Source of the DNA: an uncultured Prochlorococcus sp.
Lineage (GTDB): Bacteria; Cyanobacteriota; Cyanobacteriia; PCC-6307; Cyanobiaceae
Length of the DNA: 64,000 nucleotides
Assembly: GCA_902564235.1 (NCBI GenBank)
Contig: CACFAG010000004.1
Coordinates: 16,565-80,564 of the forward strand
Direction: 5' to 3'
In this document: one piece after another, positions 21,171 to 31,017 of the stretch
How positions within the stretch are numbered: position 1 is the first letter of the stretch
Layout: the number at the start of each line of letters is the position of its first letter
Translations under genes and position numbers: made by a program
The notes under the pieces: model-generated
Seen by the model: only the letters and a program-made list of their open reading frames with translations
Database searches by the model: none
Told to the model about the DNA's origin: nothing

Positions 21171-22097
21171 ATGCGTCTTTTACTACTTGGCTGCACTGGA
21201 TTTGTTGGTAAAGAATTAGTACCAACACTACTTAATGAAAATCACGAAATCTACATTGTCAGTAGAAAACCCATTAGTAAATTAAAGGTTGATTTAGATT
21301 TCAATAAGTTTAAATTTTTTCAAATAGATTTATCAAAAGAAAAAAATTGGAATAACGAAAATCTTCTAAACATTTTAAGAGAGACAGATGGAATCATTAA
21401 CTTGATGGGAGAACCCATAGCAGAAAAAAAATGGACTTCTGAACAAAAACAGGAGATTGAAAATAGTCGTATTAACACCACGAAATTTATGATAAATACT
21501 CTTAAAAATTGTAAAATAAATCCAAAAGTTATTATAAATGGATCAGCAATAGGATATTACGGTACAAGTTTGTCTGATGAATTCACTGAAAATAGTATTG
21601 GAGGGAAAGACTTTTTAGCTAATCTTTGCAAAAAATGGGAAGCGGTAGCTGCTGAAAAACCATTTTTCTCAAGGTTAGTTATTTTTAGAATTGGAATTGT
21701 TCTAGAGGCAGATGGAGGAGCATTAGGAAAAATGCTCCCAATCTTTAAGGTTGGATTAGGTGGACCAATTGGAGATGGTAAACAATGGATGAGTTGGATT
21801 CATAGAACTGATTTATGTACATTAATTACTCATGCATTAGTTGATAAAAAGTATTCGGGAGTATTTAATGCTGTCGCACCAAATCCAGTATTAATGAAAG
21901 ATTTTACACAGACTCTAGGCAAATGTCTGAATAGACCTAATTTAGTTCCAGTGCCTGGAGCGGTTTTAAAAATATTGTTAGGTGATGGAGCAAAAGTTGT
22001 ATTGGAAGGACAAAAAGTAATTAGCAGTAAACTCAAAAATTATACTTTTAAATATCCTCTTCTTGAGAAAGCAATTTACGCCTCCACCAAGAATTAA
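21171..22097 (+). CDS. TIGR01777-type NAD-dependent epimerase (SulA-like)
   Basis: MRLLLLGCTGFVGKELV, INLMGEPIAEKKWTSEQK, GSAIGYYGTS, WIHRTDL. Confidence 0.9.
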   Translation: MRLLLLGCTGFVGKELVPTLLNENHEIYIVSRKPISKLKVDLDFNKFKFFQIDLSKEKNWNNENLLNILRETDGIINLMGEPIAEKKWTSEQKQEIENSRINTTKFMINTLKNCKINPKVIINGSAIGYYGTSLSDEFTENSIGGKDFLANLCKKWEAVAAEKPFFSRLVIFRIGIVLEADGGALGKMLPIFKVGLGGPIGDGKQWMSWIHRTDLCTLITHALVDKKYSGVFNAVAPNPVLMKDFTQTLGKCLNRPNLVPVPGAVLKILLGDGAKVVLEGQKVISSKLKNYTFKYPLLEKAIYASTKN

Positions 22098-22317
22098 TAC
22101 CGTTTAATAAAGCACCAATAATAAGAATTGTTATCAATGGAACTACAAGAGGATTCCAAACTATCTGAATAAAATTAATAAAAATATATATGCCATTTAA
22201 TTGCATGATGATTGCAAAAATAAAAAATATTGCAAAAAAAATGACTGTAAATAAATTTATCAATAACAAATTATCTATTAATTGTTTTAACTTATTTTGA
22301 TTATTATTCTTAGTCAT
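22048..22317 (-). CDS. small membrane protein, conserved hypothetical
   Basis: Two hydrophobic segments; start overlaps stop of the upstream glycosyltransferase-like gene; 50-nt convergent overlap with 21171-22097. Confidence 0.7.
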   Translation of the reverse strand: MTKNNNQNKLKQLIDNLLLINLFTVIFFAIFFIFAIIMQLNGIYIFINFIQIVWNPLVVPLITILIIGALLNGINSWWRRKLLSQEEDI

Positions 22318-23512
22318 TTTTTATAACAATATTCATATCATCAACCATTTTAGGACAAGCTTTGTTTTCACCTAGTCTTTTTTTAGCATTTTCATTACAT
22401 GAGATCATAAACTTGTTATTAAGCTGTATAAGGTATATTATTTTTATGATCAATTTTATTGTCTGATTGATTTGATCATTCTTATCTTTATAATTACAGG
22501 CACAAAAAACGTATTTTCCAAGCAAACGTCTTTGTGCTTCTGCAAAAGTTTTTGTAAATTGTGGCCCTTTACCTTCAATCTGAATAACAGGTTTTCCTAA
22601 TCCAATCGCTTGCTCTGCTGCTGTTCCTGCCATGCTGATACAGCAACTACTATTCAATAATATTTTGTCAAAATTATTCCAGTATATATTCACTTCTAAT
22701 AATTTATATTGGAATTTTAAGAAATTATTAGTTTTTATATTTTCTAGTTTTAACCATCCTCTTTTTTGTAATATCTCCTTTATTGTTAATGAAGAAAGCG
22801 AATTGACTATTGCAAAATTAAACTTAATTTTTTGAAAGTATCTTAAATCTGACGATGCTTCTAATAACTCTAAAATCAAAACAAAATTTTCTAAAGTCTC
22901 AGGTAATCTACTTCCAGGAAATAATCCAATACTAAATTCAGCTTTCTTTAATTCTTTGTTTCTAGGAAAAAACTTATCCATAAATGGATTGCCTAAAAAA
23001 GATACTTTCTTTTCTAATTGCAAAGTTAAATCATTAGCTGTAAGGGAATCTCTCGTATATATTTTTTTTGCTTTTTGTGAGAGTAAGAAAAATTTAGAAG
23101 GCCATGGTAATTTCAACTTCCCTTCATAATGACTGGAATAAGCAACTAGATATGTAAAAAAATCTTTCTTACAAACCCATGCAAAAAAAACTGGCACAAT
23201 ATCTCCAACTACAAAAAAATAATCATATTTTTTTTTTATTTTAAAAGTTAAATATAATCTTTTAAGAAGATAAAATATTTCTCCTCCTAATATCTCAGTG
23301 ATTCTTCCTTTAAAAGAATTGTAGCCAATTCCTCCAGTTCTAAATTCTTTAGTTTTACCGATAATCTTAATTTTTTCTTTTTCGTAATGGTTTCCCATAC
23401 CAACAATTGGCAAAGCATGAACAGAATAACCACTTTTTACGAATTGTTTAGCTATTAGACTGCCAGATAGATCTTCTCCATGCCCATTACTTAAAATTAA
23501 AATCTTAAACAA
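22310..23512 (-). CDS. lipid-A-disaccharide synthase-related glycosyltransferase
   Basis: ILILSNGHGEDLSGSLIAKQF, LPIVGMGNHYE, GLFPGSRLPETLENF, SMAGTAAEQAIGLGKPVIQ. Confidence 0.85.
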   Translation of the reverse strand: MFKILILSNGHGEDLSGSLIAKQFVKSGYSVHALPIVGMGNHYEKEKIKIIGKTKEFRTGGIGYNSFKGRITEILGGEIFYLLKRLYLTFKIKKKYDYFFVVGDIVPVFFAWVCKKDFFTYLVAYSSHYEGKLKLPWPSKFFLLSQKAKKIYTRDSLTANDLTLQLEKKVSFLGNPFMDKFFPRNKELKKAEFSIGLFPGSRLPETLENFVLILELLEASSDLRYFQKIKFNFAIVNSLSSLTIKEILQKRGWLKLENIKTNNFLKFQYKLLEVNIYWNNFDKILLNSSCCISMAGTAAEQAIGLGKPVIQIEGKGPQFTKTFAEAQRRLLGKYVFCACNYKDKNDQINQTIKLIIKIIYLIQLNNKFMISCNENAKKRLGENKACPKMVDDMNIVIKND

Positions 23513-23513
23513 T

Positions 23514-23942
23514 TTAAAATTCCAACCATTTTTTTAATTTTGTTAACTCAGGCCAATCTGGATATCTACTTAATCCGTCTTCAACAGATTCTTTCAACTC
23601 ACTTTTGACATCTGGCATCATCATAGACATTTTTTTTATTAACTCAATATGATCCCTAACTCCTTTATTATTGGTAGCCAAAAGAGCTAAAGACAAATTC
23701 ATTCTTGCTTGTGGATCTTGCTGATTTAATCGAACAGCTTGTCTGGCAGCTGACAAAGCTTCTTCATTATTTTTCAAAAGTAATTGAAGCCATGATAAAC
23801 AAGTCCAAGCAGCAAAATGATTTGGGATTTGCTGTATAATATTTTGAAAATCTTGAACGATTGAAATTAAATCTTGCCCAGCTTTATATCTTGATAAAGC
23901 TGCATTAAAATCCTCTTCGATGGAATTAATTTCGTTATTCAT
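23514..23942 (-). CDS. TPR-repeat protein
   Basis: FAAWTCLSWLQLLLKNNEEALSAARQAVRLNQQDPQARMNLSLAL. Confidence 0.8.
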   Translation of the reverse strand: MNNEINSIEEDFNAALSRYKAGQDLISIVQDFQNIIQQIPNHFAAWTCLSWLQLLLKNNEEALSAARQAVRLNQQDPQARMNLSLALLATNNKGVRDHIELIKKMSMMMPDVKSELKESVEDGLSRYPDWPELTKLKKWLEF

Positions 23943-23948
23943 GATTTA

Positions 23949-24341
23949 TTAAACTGCAAAAGAGCTTCCACAACCGCAAGTTTGAGAGGCATTGGGATTT
24001 ACAAAATTAAAGCCACCTCCAATTAATTCCTTACTAAAATCTAACTGCATTCCATAAATATATAAAAGACTTTTAGGATCACAAACAACTTGAAAGCTTT
24101 GATCAGCTTTTAATGAATAATCATAAACTTTATCATCGGGATTTATTTCACTACTTCCTATAAAATCCATCGTATAACTCATCCCACTACAACCGCCAGA
24201 TCTTACTCCTACCCTTAGTGCTTTTTTGTCACTTTGGCCCTTCAATAAATTTGAAATTTGTTCTATAGCATCATTCGTAATTAAGATACCTTTGCCATCA
24301 TCAGAATTTTTAATTTCCTGTTTAACTTCTACATTTTCCAT
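23949..24341 (-). CDS. HesB/IscA-type iron-sulfur assembly protein (start likely at 24341)
   Basis: LRVGVRSGGCSGMSYTMDF, NPNASQTCGCGSSFAV. Confidence 0.92.
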   Translation of the reverse strand: MENVEVKQEIKNSDDGKGILITNDAIEQISNLLKGQSDKKALRVGVRSGGCSGMSYTMDFIGSSEINPDDKVYDYSLKADQSFQVVCDPKSLLYIYGMQLDFSKELIGGGFNFVNPNASQTCGCGSSFAV

Positions 24342-24440
24342 GAACAAAAGATTCCTACTATTCATAATATAAAAACTTAAACGATAGGATGCATAGAACA
24401 AACGTTATCCAAACTTGATTTGTTATAATTTTAAGAAAAA

Positions 24441-25895
24441 GTGAAAATTGCAGTAGTTGGTTCTGGATTAGCTGGTCTTACAGCAGCAGTCAATTTAGTT
24501 GATGAAGGCCACGAAGTAGAAATTTACGAGAGCAGGTCATTTTGGGGGGGGAAAGTCGGAAGTTGGGAAGATAAGGATGGCAACCACATAGAAATGGGTT
24601 TACATGTATTTTTTTACAATTATGCAAATCTTTTTAAATTAATGAAGAAAGTGGGAGCTCTAGACAATTTACTCCCAAAAGATCATACGCATCTATTTAT
24701 CAATAATGGTGGTAATTTAAAATCGTTAGACTTCAGATTCCCTTTAGGTGCTCCATTTAACGGACTTAAAGCTTTTTTTACCACCGAACAACTTACTTGG
24801 GTAGATAAGTTCAGAAATGCCTTAGCTTTAGGGACAAGTCCAATCGTTAGAGGATTGATAGACTATGAAGGCGCAATGAAAATAATTAGAGATCTAGATA
24901 GAATTAGTTTTAAAGAATGGTTTTTAAACCATGGTGGAAGCGAAAAAAGTTTAGAAAGAATGTGGGATCCTATCGCATATGCATTAGGTTTTATTAATTG
25001 CAAAGATATTTCAGCAAGATGCATGCTAACTATATTTATGATGTTTGCTTCAAAAACAGAAGCCTCAAAACTTAATCTTTTAAAAGGTTCCCCACATAAG
25101 TGGTTAACGCAACCTATCGTAGACTACATCACAAACAAAGGAGCAAAAATTCATCTTAACCATAAGGTAGAAGAAATCATTTATGAAAAGGAATCTTCGT
25201 CTTATTCAGTAAATCAATTAAAAATATCTTCTCCTGAAGGAATTAAGGCAGTGTTTGCAGATAAATTTCTAGCTGCCTGTGATGTTCCAGGAATAAAAAA
25301 AATAATTCCAAAAGAATGGTATCAATTTAAAGAATTTGAAGGTTTAAAAAAACTTAGAGCTGTAGCTGTTGCCACAATCCAATTAAGATATGACGGTTGG
25401 GTTACTGAATTACAAAAAGATAATACTGGAAAAAAACCAATTGGACTAGATAACCTTCTTTATTCTGCTGATGCCTCTTTCAGTTGTTTTGCTGATTTAG
25501 CACTAGCAAGTCCAGCAGACTATAGAAAAAAAGATATGGGATCGCTTCTCCAATGTGTTTTAACTCCTGGCGATAGATGGATGGGAAGATCCACAGAAAG
25601 AATTACAAAAGAAATTGATAAAGAGGTTCGCCGTCTATTCCCATCCTCAAAAAACCTTAAATTGCTTTGGAGTAACGTAGTACAAATTCCACAATCACTT
25701 TATAGAGAAGCTCCTGGTATGGAACCTTTCAGACCCGATCAAAAAACATCTATATCTAATTTCTTCATGGCTGGTAGTTATACAAAACAAGATTATATAG
25801 ACTCTATGGAGGGAGCTACAATGAGTGGTCATTTAGCTGCCGCCGCAATTTTAGAGAAAAAAGCCGAATTAGCAAAAAATCTTGCAGTAAGTTAA
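24441..25895 (+). CDS. zds: zeta-carotene desaturase (GTG start)
   Basis: [79 protein letters not shown]. Confidence 0.95.
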   Translation: MKIAVVGSGLAGLTAAVNLVDEGHEVEIYESRSFWGGKVGSWEDKDGNHIEMGLHVFFYNYANLFKLMKKVGALDNLLPKDHTHLFINNGGNLKSLDFRFPLGAPFNGLKAFFTTEQLTWVDKFRNALALGTSPIVRGLIDYEGAMKIIRDLDRISFKEWFLNHGGSEKSLERMWDPIAYALGFINCKDISARCMLTIFMMFASKTEASKLNLLKGSPHKWLTQPIVDYITNKGAKIHLNHKVEEIIYEKESSSYSVNQLKISSPEGIKAVFADKFLAACDVPGIKKIIPKEWYQFKEFEGLKKLRAVAVATIQLRYDGWVTELQKDNTGKKPIGLDNLLYSADASFSCFADLALASPADYRKKDMGSLLQCVLTPGDRWMGRSTERITKEIDKEVRRLFPSSKNLKLLWSNVVQIPQSLYREAPGMEPFRPDQKTSISNFFMAGSYTKQDYIDSMEGATMSGHLAAAAILEKKAELAKNLAVS

Positions 25896-25898
25896 TTA

Positions 25899-26369
25899 AT
25901 GGGTACTTGGCTAAAACATGACGTAATAACAGTTGTTAATGCGCCTATTGAAAATGTATGGGACACATGGAGCGATTTAGACTCAATGTCACTTTGGATG
26001 AGCTGGATTGAATCTGTAAAAACAGTTGACGAAGAAACCAATACCTTACCAGATTTAACAGAATGGACTTTAGCTGCAAATGGCTTTAGGTTTAAATGGA
26101 AAGCTCAAATTACAGAAAGGGTTGAAAAAAGCAAACTTAAATGGAAATCAATAGGAGGTTTACCAACTGAAGGATCAGTAGTTTTCGAAAGTAAAACTGA
26201 TCAAATCACAACGGTAAATTTAGCAATAACTTATGAACTACCAAAAATGATTGCTCGATTTATGGAAGAAAATATTCTAGGAAAAATGGTTACAAACGAA
26301 TTACAGGCCAATATTGATAGGTTCAAAGATTTAGTTGAAAAGAACTATACAAAAAATTTTTCTAATTAA
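25899..26369 (+). CDS. SRPBCC/cyclase-dehydrase-like protein
   Basis: VVNAPIENVWDTWSDLDSMSLWMSWIESV; directly after zds. Confidence 0.85.
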   Translation: MGTWLKHDVITVVNAPIENVWDTWSDLDSMSLWMSWIESVKTVDEETNTLPDLTEWTLAANGFRFKWKAQITERVEKSKLKWKSIGGLPTEGSVVFESKTDQITTVNLAITYELPKMIARFMEENILGKMVTNELQANIDRFKDLVEKNYTKNFSN

Positions 26370-27171
26370 AAATATTAATTGCTACATCTAGTAGTCCCTC
26401 AAAAGTATATTTTTGTGCCTGACTATCAACTCTTCCAAAAATCTTGTTACATTTTTTTGTTGTCTGAGGTCCAATAGTTAATAACTTAATTTGATCAAAA
26501 TATTCTAACCATTTTTTACCAAATTTTTTTTCTAGTAAAAAAGCAGCATTTACTACGGTTTTACCGCTTGAGAAAATCATTGCATCGACTTTTCGATTAG
26601 AAATAATATCAATTGTTTCTTCTGGAATTGATTCAGGACATCTAGTTTCATATGCAGCAACCGCAAATACACGAGAACCAGCCTTTCTAAATTGATCTGC
26701 AATTAAATCCCTACCACCTGTTTGAACTCTTGGTATAAAAACTCGAAGTCCATAACCAGATACTGGGAAATTATCAATTAAACTTTCAGCAACAAATTCT
26801 GGAGGTATGAAATCAGCCTTAATCCCAAAATCATCAAGAGTTTTTGAGGTTTTTTCTCCTACTACGGCGATTTTTATTTTTTTAGAACATTCTTTTAATG
26901 AACTATTAAAGTATCTAAGTCTTTTATCAACAAATTTGATCCCATTACTACTGGAAAAAATAATCCAATGAAAATCATTTATTTGATTTAATGCTTCATC
27001 AAGAGGATTCAAATCGTCAGGATCAGCAATACTTATTGCAGGTAAATCAAATACATTAGCTCCCTTGCTTATGAATATCTTTTTTATATCCAAAATCCCT
27101 TCTTTTGATCGAGTAATAATTATATTTCTTTGATCAAGGGGTAGATCAAATTTTGGCATCCTTGTCCTCAA
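26362..27171 (-). CDS. hemD: uroporphyrinogen-III synthase
   Basis: IIFSSSNGIKFVDKRL, VAVVGEKTSKTL, YETRCPES, FSSGKTVVNAAFLL; start may be internal. Confidence 0.85.
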   Translation of the reverse strand: MRTRMPKFDLPLDQRNIIITRSKEGILDIKKIFISKGANVFDLPAISIADPDDLNPLDEALNQINDFHWIIFSSSNGIKFVDKRLRYFNSSLKECSKKIKIAVVGEKTSKTLDDFGIKADFIPPEFVAESLIDNFPVSGYGLRVFIPRVQTGGRDLIADQFRKAGSRVFAVAAYETRCPESIPEETIDIISNRKVDAMIFSSGKTVVNAAFLLEKKFGKKWLEYFDQIKLLTIGPQTTKKCNKIFGRVDSQAQKYTFEGLLDVAINIFN

Positions 27172-27544
27172 CGTTATAATTTTGATTTTTATTTTTATTT
27201 TTTAATTCATCGAGAAGTTTCAAGACTGATAATCCTTTATCAAGAACTACATCCTCTTTAAAAATTATCTCTGGAACTCTTCTCATCTCAATTCTTTTTC
27301 CTAAACTATGCCTTATAGAGCTTTTAGCAGTATTCAAGTTTAATACAATTTCTTTCCTCACTTTCTCTTGAGCAGTTGAAGTTATATAAATTTTACAGTG
27401 TTGCAAATCACCTGATAAATCAATCTTAGAAATATTGACGAAATGATCTCTAATAAGATCATTTTCTAAATCATTATGCAAAATAAGGGTTATTTCTTTC
27501 TTCAAAAGAGAAGAAACTTTTGCAAGACGGTAATTATTTGGCAT
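27146..27544 (-). CDS. rbfA: 30S ribosome-binding factor A
   Basis: YRLAKVSSLLKKEITLIL, LQHCKIYITSTAQE, SIRHSLGKRIEMRRVPEIIF. Confidence 0.93.
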   Translation of the reverse strand: MPNNYRLAKVSSLLKKEITLILHNDLENDLIRDHFVNISKIDLSGDLQHCKIYITSTAQEKVRKEIVLNLNTAKSSIRHSLGKRIEMRRVPEIIFKEDVVLDKGLSVLKLLDELKNKNKNQNYNVEDKDAKI

Positions 27545-27549
27545 TATGG

Positions 27550-27762
27550 TTATAAATTTGTTGGGTTTGTCATCGCTTGCAAGACAAAATAAACAGTTAT
27601 GAAAGCACTTAAGACAGAAGATATCAAACCTACTATTGTGAGTGGATTTGATCTATTCTTGAATAAAGGTTCGAGCAAAGCAACAAGTCCCCCAACAATG
27701 ATAGATATCAAATACTTTGGATATCTCGCAACATTAGAGAAAAATTCGCCCATCAGCTCCAC
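27550..27762 (-). CDS. Ycf33/DUF751-like membrane protein
   Basis: NVARYPKYLISIIVGGLVALLEPLFKNRSNP. Confidence 0.7.
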   Translation of the reverse strand: MELMGEFFSNVARYPKYLISIIVGGLVALLEPLFKNRSNPLTIVGLISSVLSAFITVYFVLQAMTNPTNL

Positions 27763-27807
27763 AAATAGATTACTTTTTTAGCTAAGTTTTAACAAACATT
27801 AAACAGC

Positions 27808-28533
27808 ATGATTACATTATATCAATTTAGGCATAGTGCTTTTTGTTTAAAAACGAGAATGGCTCTTCATGCAAAAAAACTACTATATCGAGTTGAAGAA
27901 GTAACACCTGGAATAGGCCAATTTGAAATCTTTAAATTATCAGGTCAAAAACAAGTACCTGTAATAGTCGATAGTAATGATCAAGTTATTAATGACTCTT
28001 CAACTATTTGCGAATATATAGATAAAAAAAATGAAAACAATCCACTTTTTCCTGAGGATCCAATATTATTTGCACAATGCAAACTAATTGAAGACTGGGC
28101 AGATACCACAATGGCTACAACTTGTAGAAAAGCTTTAATAAAATCTGCCATAGAAAATCCACAGTTAAGAACTGCATTACTTCCAGATGAAATACCTTCT
28201 TCAGTTAAAAGTATTGTTGATAAATTACCTTTTGAAAATCTTAGTAAAATTTCTAATGTAGTTTTGCCTTCTAAAGATAATTTAGAACTCCAAAAATTAC
28301 TGGAAGCTTTATCAAAATCCTTGATCAACAAGAAATATTTAGTTGGAGATAGTTTATCAATTGCAGATATTTCAATTGCTGCTCAACTATCGCTTATTAA
28401 ATTTCCAAAGTCTGCAGGACCAATTCTTTCAGGAGAGGGAAGCCAAGAATACATAAACAACCCTTATTTAGAAAATCTTTTCATTTGGAGGAACAACTTA
28501 GAAGAATATCTTTTTAGTGCTAACTCTCAATAA
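27808..28533 (+). CDS. glutathione S-transferase family protein
   Basis: ITLYQFRHSAFCLKTRMAL, GQKQVPVIVD, INDSSTICEYID, LSIADISIAAQL. Confidence 0.88.
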   Translation: MITLYQFRHSAFCLKTRMALHAKKLLYRVEEVTPGIGQFEIFKLSGQKQVPVIVDSNDQVINDSSTICEYIDKKNENNPLFPEDPILFAQCKLIEDWADTTMATTCRKALIKSAIENPQLRTALLPDEIPSSVKSIVDKLPFENLSKISNVVLPSKDNLELQKLLEALSKSLINKKYLVGDSLSIADISIAAQLSLIKFPKSAGPILSGEGSQEYINNPYLENLFIWRNNLEEYLFSANSQ

Positions 28534-29227
28534 ATTCAAACTTCAATTTATATTTATTTGTTTTGATAGCATGAATAGAGGGATCACCAACTTTCGAACC
28601 ATAAGAAGCAACATATTGCACTCCACAAATTGATGGTTTGATTGAATTATCAACTTCCAACATTTCTTCGGAACATTTTTGAAATTTACTAATGGTCTCT
28701 ACTTGATTAATCCTTGAAGCACCAGGCTTATGTGCTGTTTGTATAACTAGCTCATCTGCGAAAAAAATATCATTATCTTGGATCTGATTTCTCCCTGTAA
28801 TTCTTGAATCAATATAAAAATCATCTTTTAAATAAGTAATTTGATTATTAATAGATTGAGGATCATTTACAACCTTGATTAATGTTTCACCAAATATTGC
28901 TTTTCCAATAGATTCAGAATTTTTTGCACGATTACCAACAATTAAATCTGAATCATTCTTAAAGAAATTTACTTTATAAATAACTGGCTCTTCTGAATCA
29001 TTAACTATATCTTGAGAAGTAACAAGCCAATTCCCCTCGAACCATTTAGGATAAATTAAATCCTTAGAAGTATCCGATAATTTAAAATTTGGCAAATATA
29101 ATTCTGGCCATTGATTTACACGATTTTCCAAAAACTCTCGTACGTTAGAATCTACTAGAGCAAAAGAACTTTCTAAAAAAATTCCTTGAAAAATCAAGCA
29201 AAGAACTAATCCAAGAAGAATTTTCAT
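28520..29227 (-). CDS. conserved cyanobacterial secreted hypothetical (DUF6816-like, tentative)
   Basis: Signal peptide MKILLGLVLCLIFQGIFLESSFA; YPKWFEGNWLVTSQ. Confidence 0.7.
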   Translation of the reverse strand: MKILLGLVLCLIFQGIFLESSFALVDSNVREFLENRVNQWPELYLPNFKLSDTSKDLIYPKWFEGNWLVTSQDIVNDSEEPVIYKVNFFKNDSDLIVGNRAKNSESIGKAIFGETLIKVVNDPQSINNQITYLKDDFYIDSRITGRNQIQDNDIFFADELVIQTAHKPGASRINQVETISKFQKCSEEMLEVDNSIKPSICGVQYVASYGSKVGDPSIHAIKTNKYKLKFEFIES

Positions 29228-29228
29228 T

Positions 29229-29486
29229 ATGTCAAATCCACTAATAAGAGCATCAGATCATTATGTATTATTAGAGCCAGATTCAAAGGAAAAAATTGTA
29301 TCAAAGCAAGAAGCAATTTTATGGTTGAAGAATTGGCTTAGTAAGACAGAAACACAAACAATATATCAAAATATAGAAGATCCTGATCAGGATTTTTTTG
29401 AAGAATTATTGGAAAGCACTTATGAATTAGAAATAAAATTAGGATACGTTATCAAATGGTTTGCAGTAAGAATTAAACCAGATTAA
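29229..29486 (+). CDS. chlororespiratory reduction 7 (CRR7)-like protein
   Basis: YVLLEPDSKEKIVSKQEAILWLKNWLS...LEIKLGYVIKWFAVRI. Confidence 0.7.
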   Translation: MSNPLIRASDHYVLLEPDSKEKIVSKQEAILWLKNWLSKTETQTIYQNIEDPDQDFFEELLESTYELEIKLGYVIKWFAVRIKPD

Positions 29487-30040
29487 CTGATTATTTCATT
29501 ATGAATTTCATTAATTATTTTCATAGCAACTTCTTCAATATTTTCTTTTTTTACTTGAATTCTTAAATCTGCTTGAGAATACAAATTTTCTCTAGATTGA
29601 AAAATGCTCATATATAGATCATTTAGATTCTTTCCCTGAAGAAGTGGCCTATTTTGAATTTCATTTTTCAATCTTTCAATTGCTATATCTTTGTCGAGAT
29701 CTATCCAAGCAATTATTCCCTGTCTTAAGATTCCCCAATTTTCCGATTTGGTAACTATTCCTCCCCCAGTTGAGATTACTAATGAAGGAATTTTGATAGT
29801 TTCTTTAAGGCAGTTTGCTTCTAATTCGCGGAAATTATCTTCTCCTTCATCCTTAAAAATTTGATTGATAGATTTTTTTGCCAACTTCTCTATTAATGAA
29901 TCTAAATCAATATATTTATACTTCAATAATTCAGCCAGCTTCAAACCAGTTTGTGACTTACCAGAACCCATCATTCCTATTAAAAATATGCTTCTGCCCT
30001 TAATAGCATGAACTGTTTTTTCGATAATGGATTGTTCCAT
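29483..30040 (-). CDS. aroK: shikimate kinase
   Basis: IFLIGMMGSGKSQTGLKLAELL, YIDLDSLIEK, VISTGGGIV, RNPLLQG-like NRPLLQG. Confidence 0.94.
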   Translation of the reverse strand: MEQSIIEKTVHAIKGRSIFLIGMMGSGKSQTGLKLAELLKYKYIDLDSLIEKLAKKSINQIFKDEGEDNFRELEANCLKETIKIPSLVISTGGGIVTKSENWGILRQGIIAWIDLDKDIAIERLKNEIQNRPLLQGKNLNDLYMSIFQSRENLYSQADLRIQVKKENIEEVAMKIINEIHNEIIS

Positions 30041-30090
30041 AAAGACAAAAGCGTATTTAAAACCTTAAGATAGTATTATCGCAGACAGTT

Positions 30091-31017
30091 ATGACTTCTA
30101 CACAATCCAAACCATCTCATGGAAAAGGACGTGAATGCGTCATAACTCGACGTGCATGCTTTAGTTCTAGTCACCGCTATTGGCTTCCTGAAAAAAGCCC
30201 AGAAGAAAATTTATCTCTTTTTGGAAAGTGCAGTATTGCACCAGGTCATGGTCATAATTATGAACTTATTGTTTCAATGGGAGGAGAACTAGACTCTGAT
30301 GGAATGGTACTTAATCTCTCTGATGTAAAACACTCTATTAAAGATAAGGTTACTGGACAATTAGATTTTCGTTTTTTAAATGATGTCTGGCCTGAATTTA
30401 ATGTTAATAATCAAGGAGGTATACTTCCCACAACTGAAGCATTAGTAAAGGTCATTTGGAGTCGTCTGAAGGATGATTTACCTCTTACAAGTCTAAGACT
30501 TTATGAAAACCCAAATTTATGGGCAGATTATTTTGGAAAAAACATGGAAGCATTTTTAACTGTACAAACTCATTTTGCAGCCGCTCATAGACTTGCAAAA
30601 GAAGAGATATCCTTTGATGAAAATAAAAAAATCTATGGGAAATGTGCCAGAGTTAATGGACATGGTCATAACTATCTTGTCGATATAACTGTAAAAGGAG
30701 ATATTGATAAAAGAACAGGAATGGTTTGCGACTTATCTGCCCTTCAAGAGATAATTAACGATTTAATTGTTGAACAACTAGATCATACTTTTCTTAATAA
30801 AGACATCGAATTTTTCCATAATTGTGTTCCAACTGCTGAAAATATAGCTTTATATATTTCTGATATTCTTAAAAAACCAATACATAATCTTGGTGCAAAA
30901 TTACACAAAATAAGACTCCAAGAGAGTCCAAATAATGCTGCAGAAATTTATGTTGATCAAAAGTTAACCAATTCGTTGAAGTTGAAATTGGAAAATAGTT
31001 TAGTCACGCAAACTTGA
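30091..31017 (+). CDS. tandem two-domain 6-pyruvoyl-tetrahydropterin synthase family protein
   Basis: Domain 1 ACFSSSHRYW...CSIAPGHGHNYEL; domain 2 THFAAAHRL...CARVNGHGHNYLV; each followed by the family's later motifs. Confidence 0.92.
   Translation: MTSTQSKPSHGKGRECVITRRACFSSSHRYWLPEKSPEENLSLFGKCSIAPGHGHNYELIVSMGGELDSDGMVLNLSDVKHSIKDKVTGQLDFRFLNDVWPEFNVNNQGGILPTTEALVKVIWSRLKDDLPLTSLRLYENPNLWADYFGKNMEAFLTVQTHFAAAHRLAKEEISFDENKKIYGKCARVNGHGHNYLVDITVKGDIDKRTGMVCDLSALQEIINDLIVEQLDHTFLNKDIEFFHNCVPTAENIALYISDILKKPIHNLGAKLHKIRLQESPNNAAEIYVDQKLTNSLKLKLENSLVTQT

Noticed and set aside
27981-28331. 116-aa minus-strand ORF antisense to the GST gene
   Set aside because: GST frame has clear domain support.
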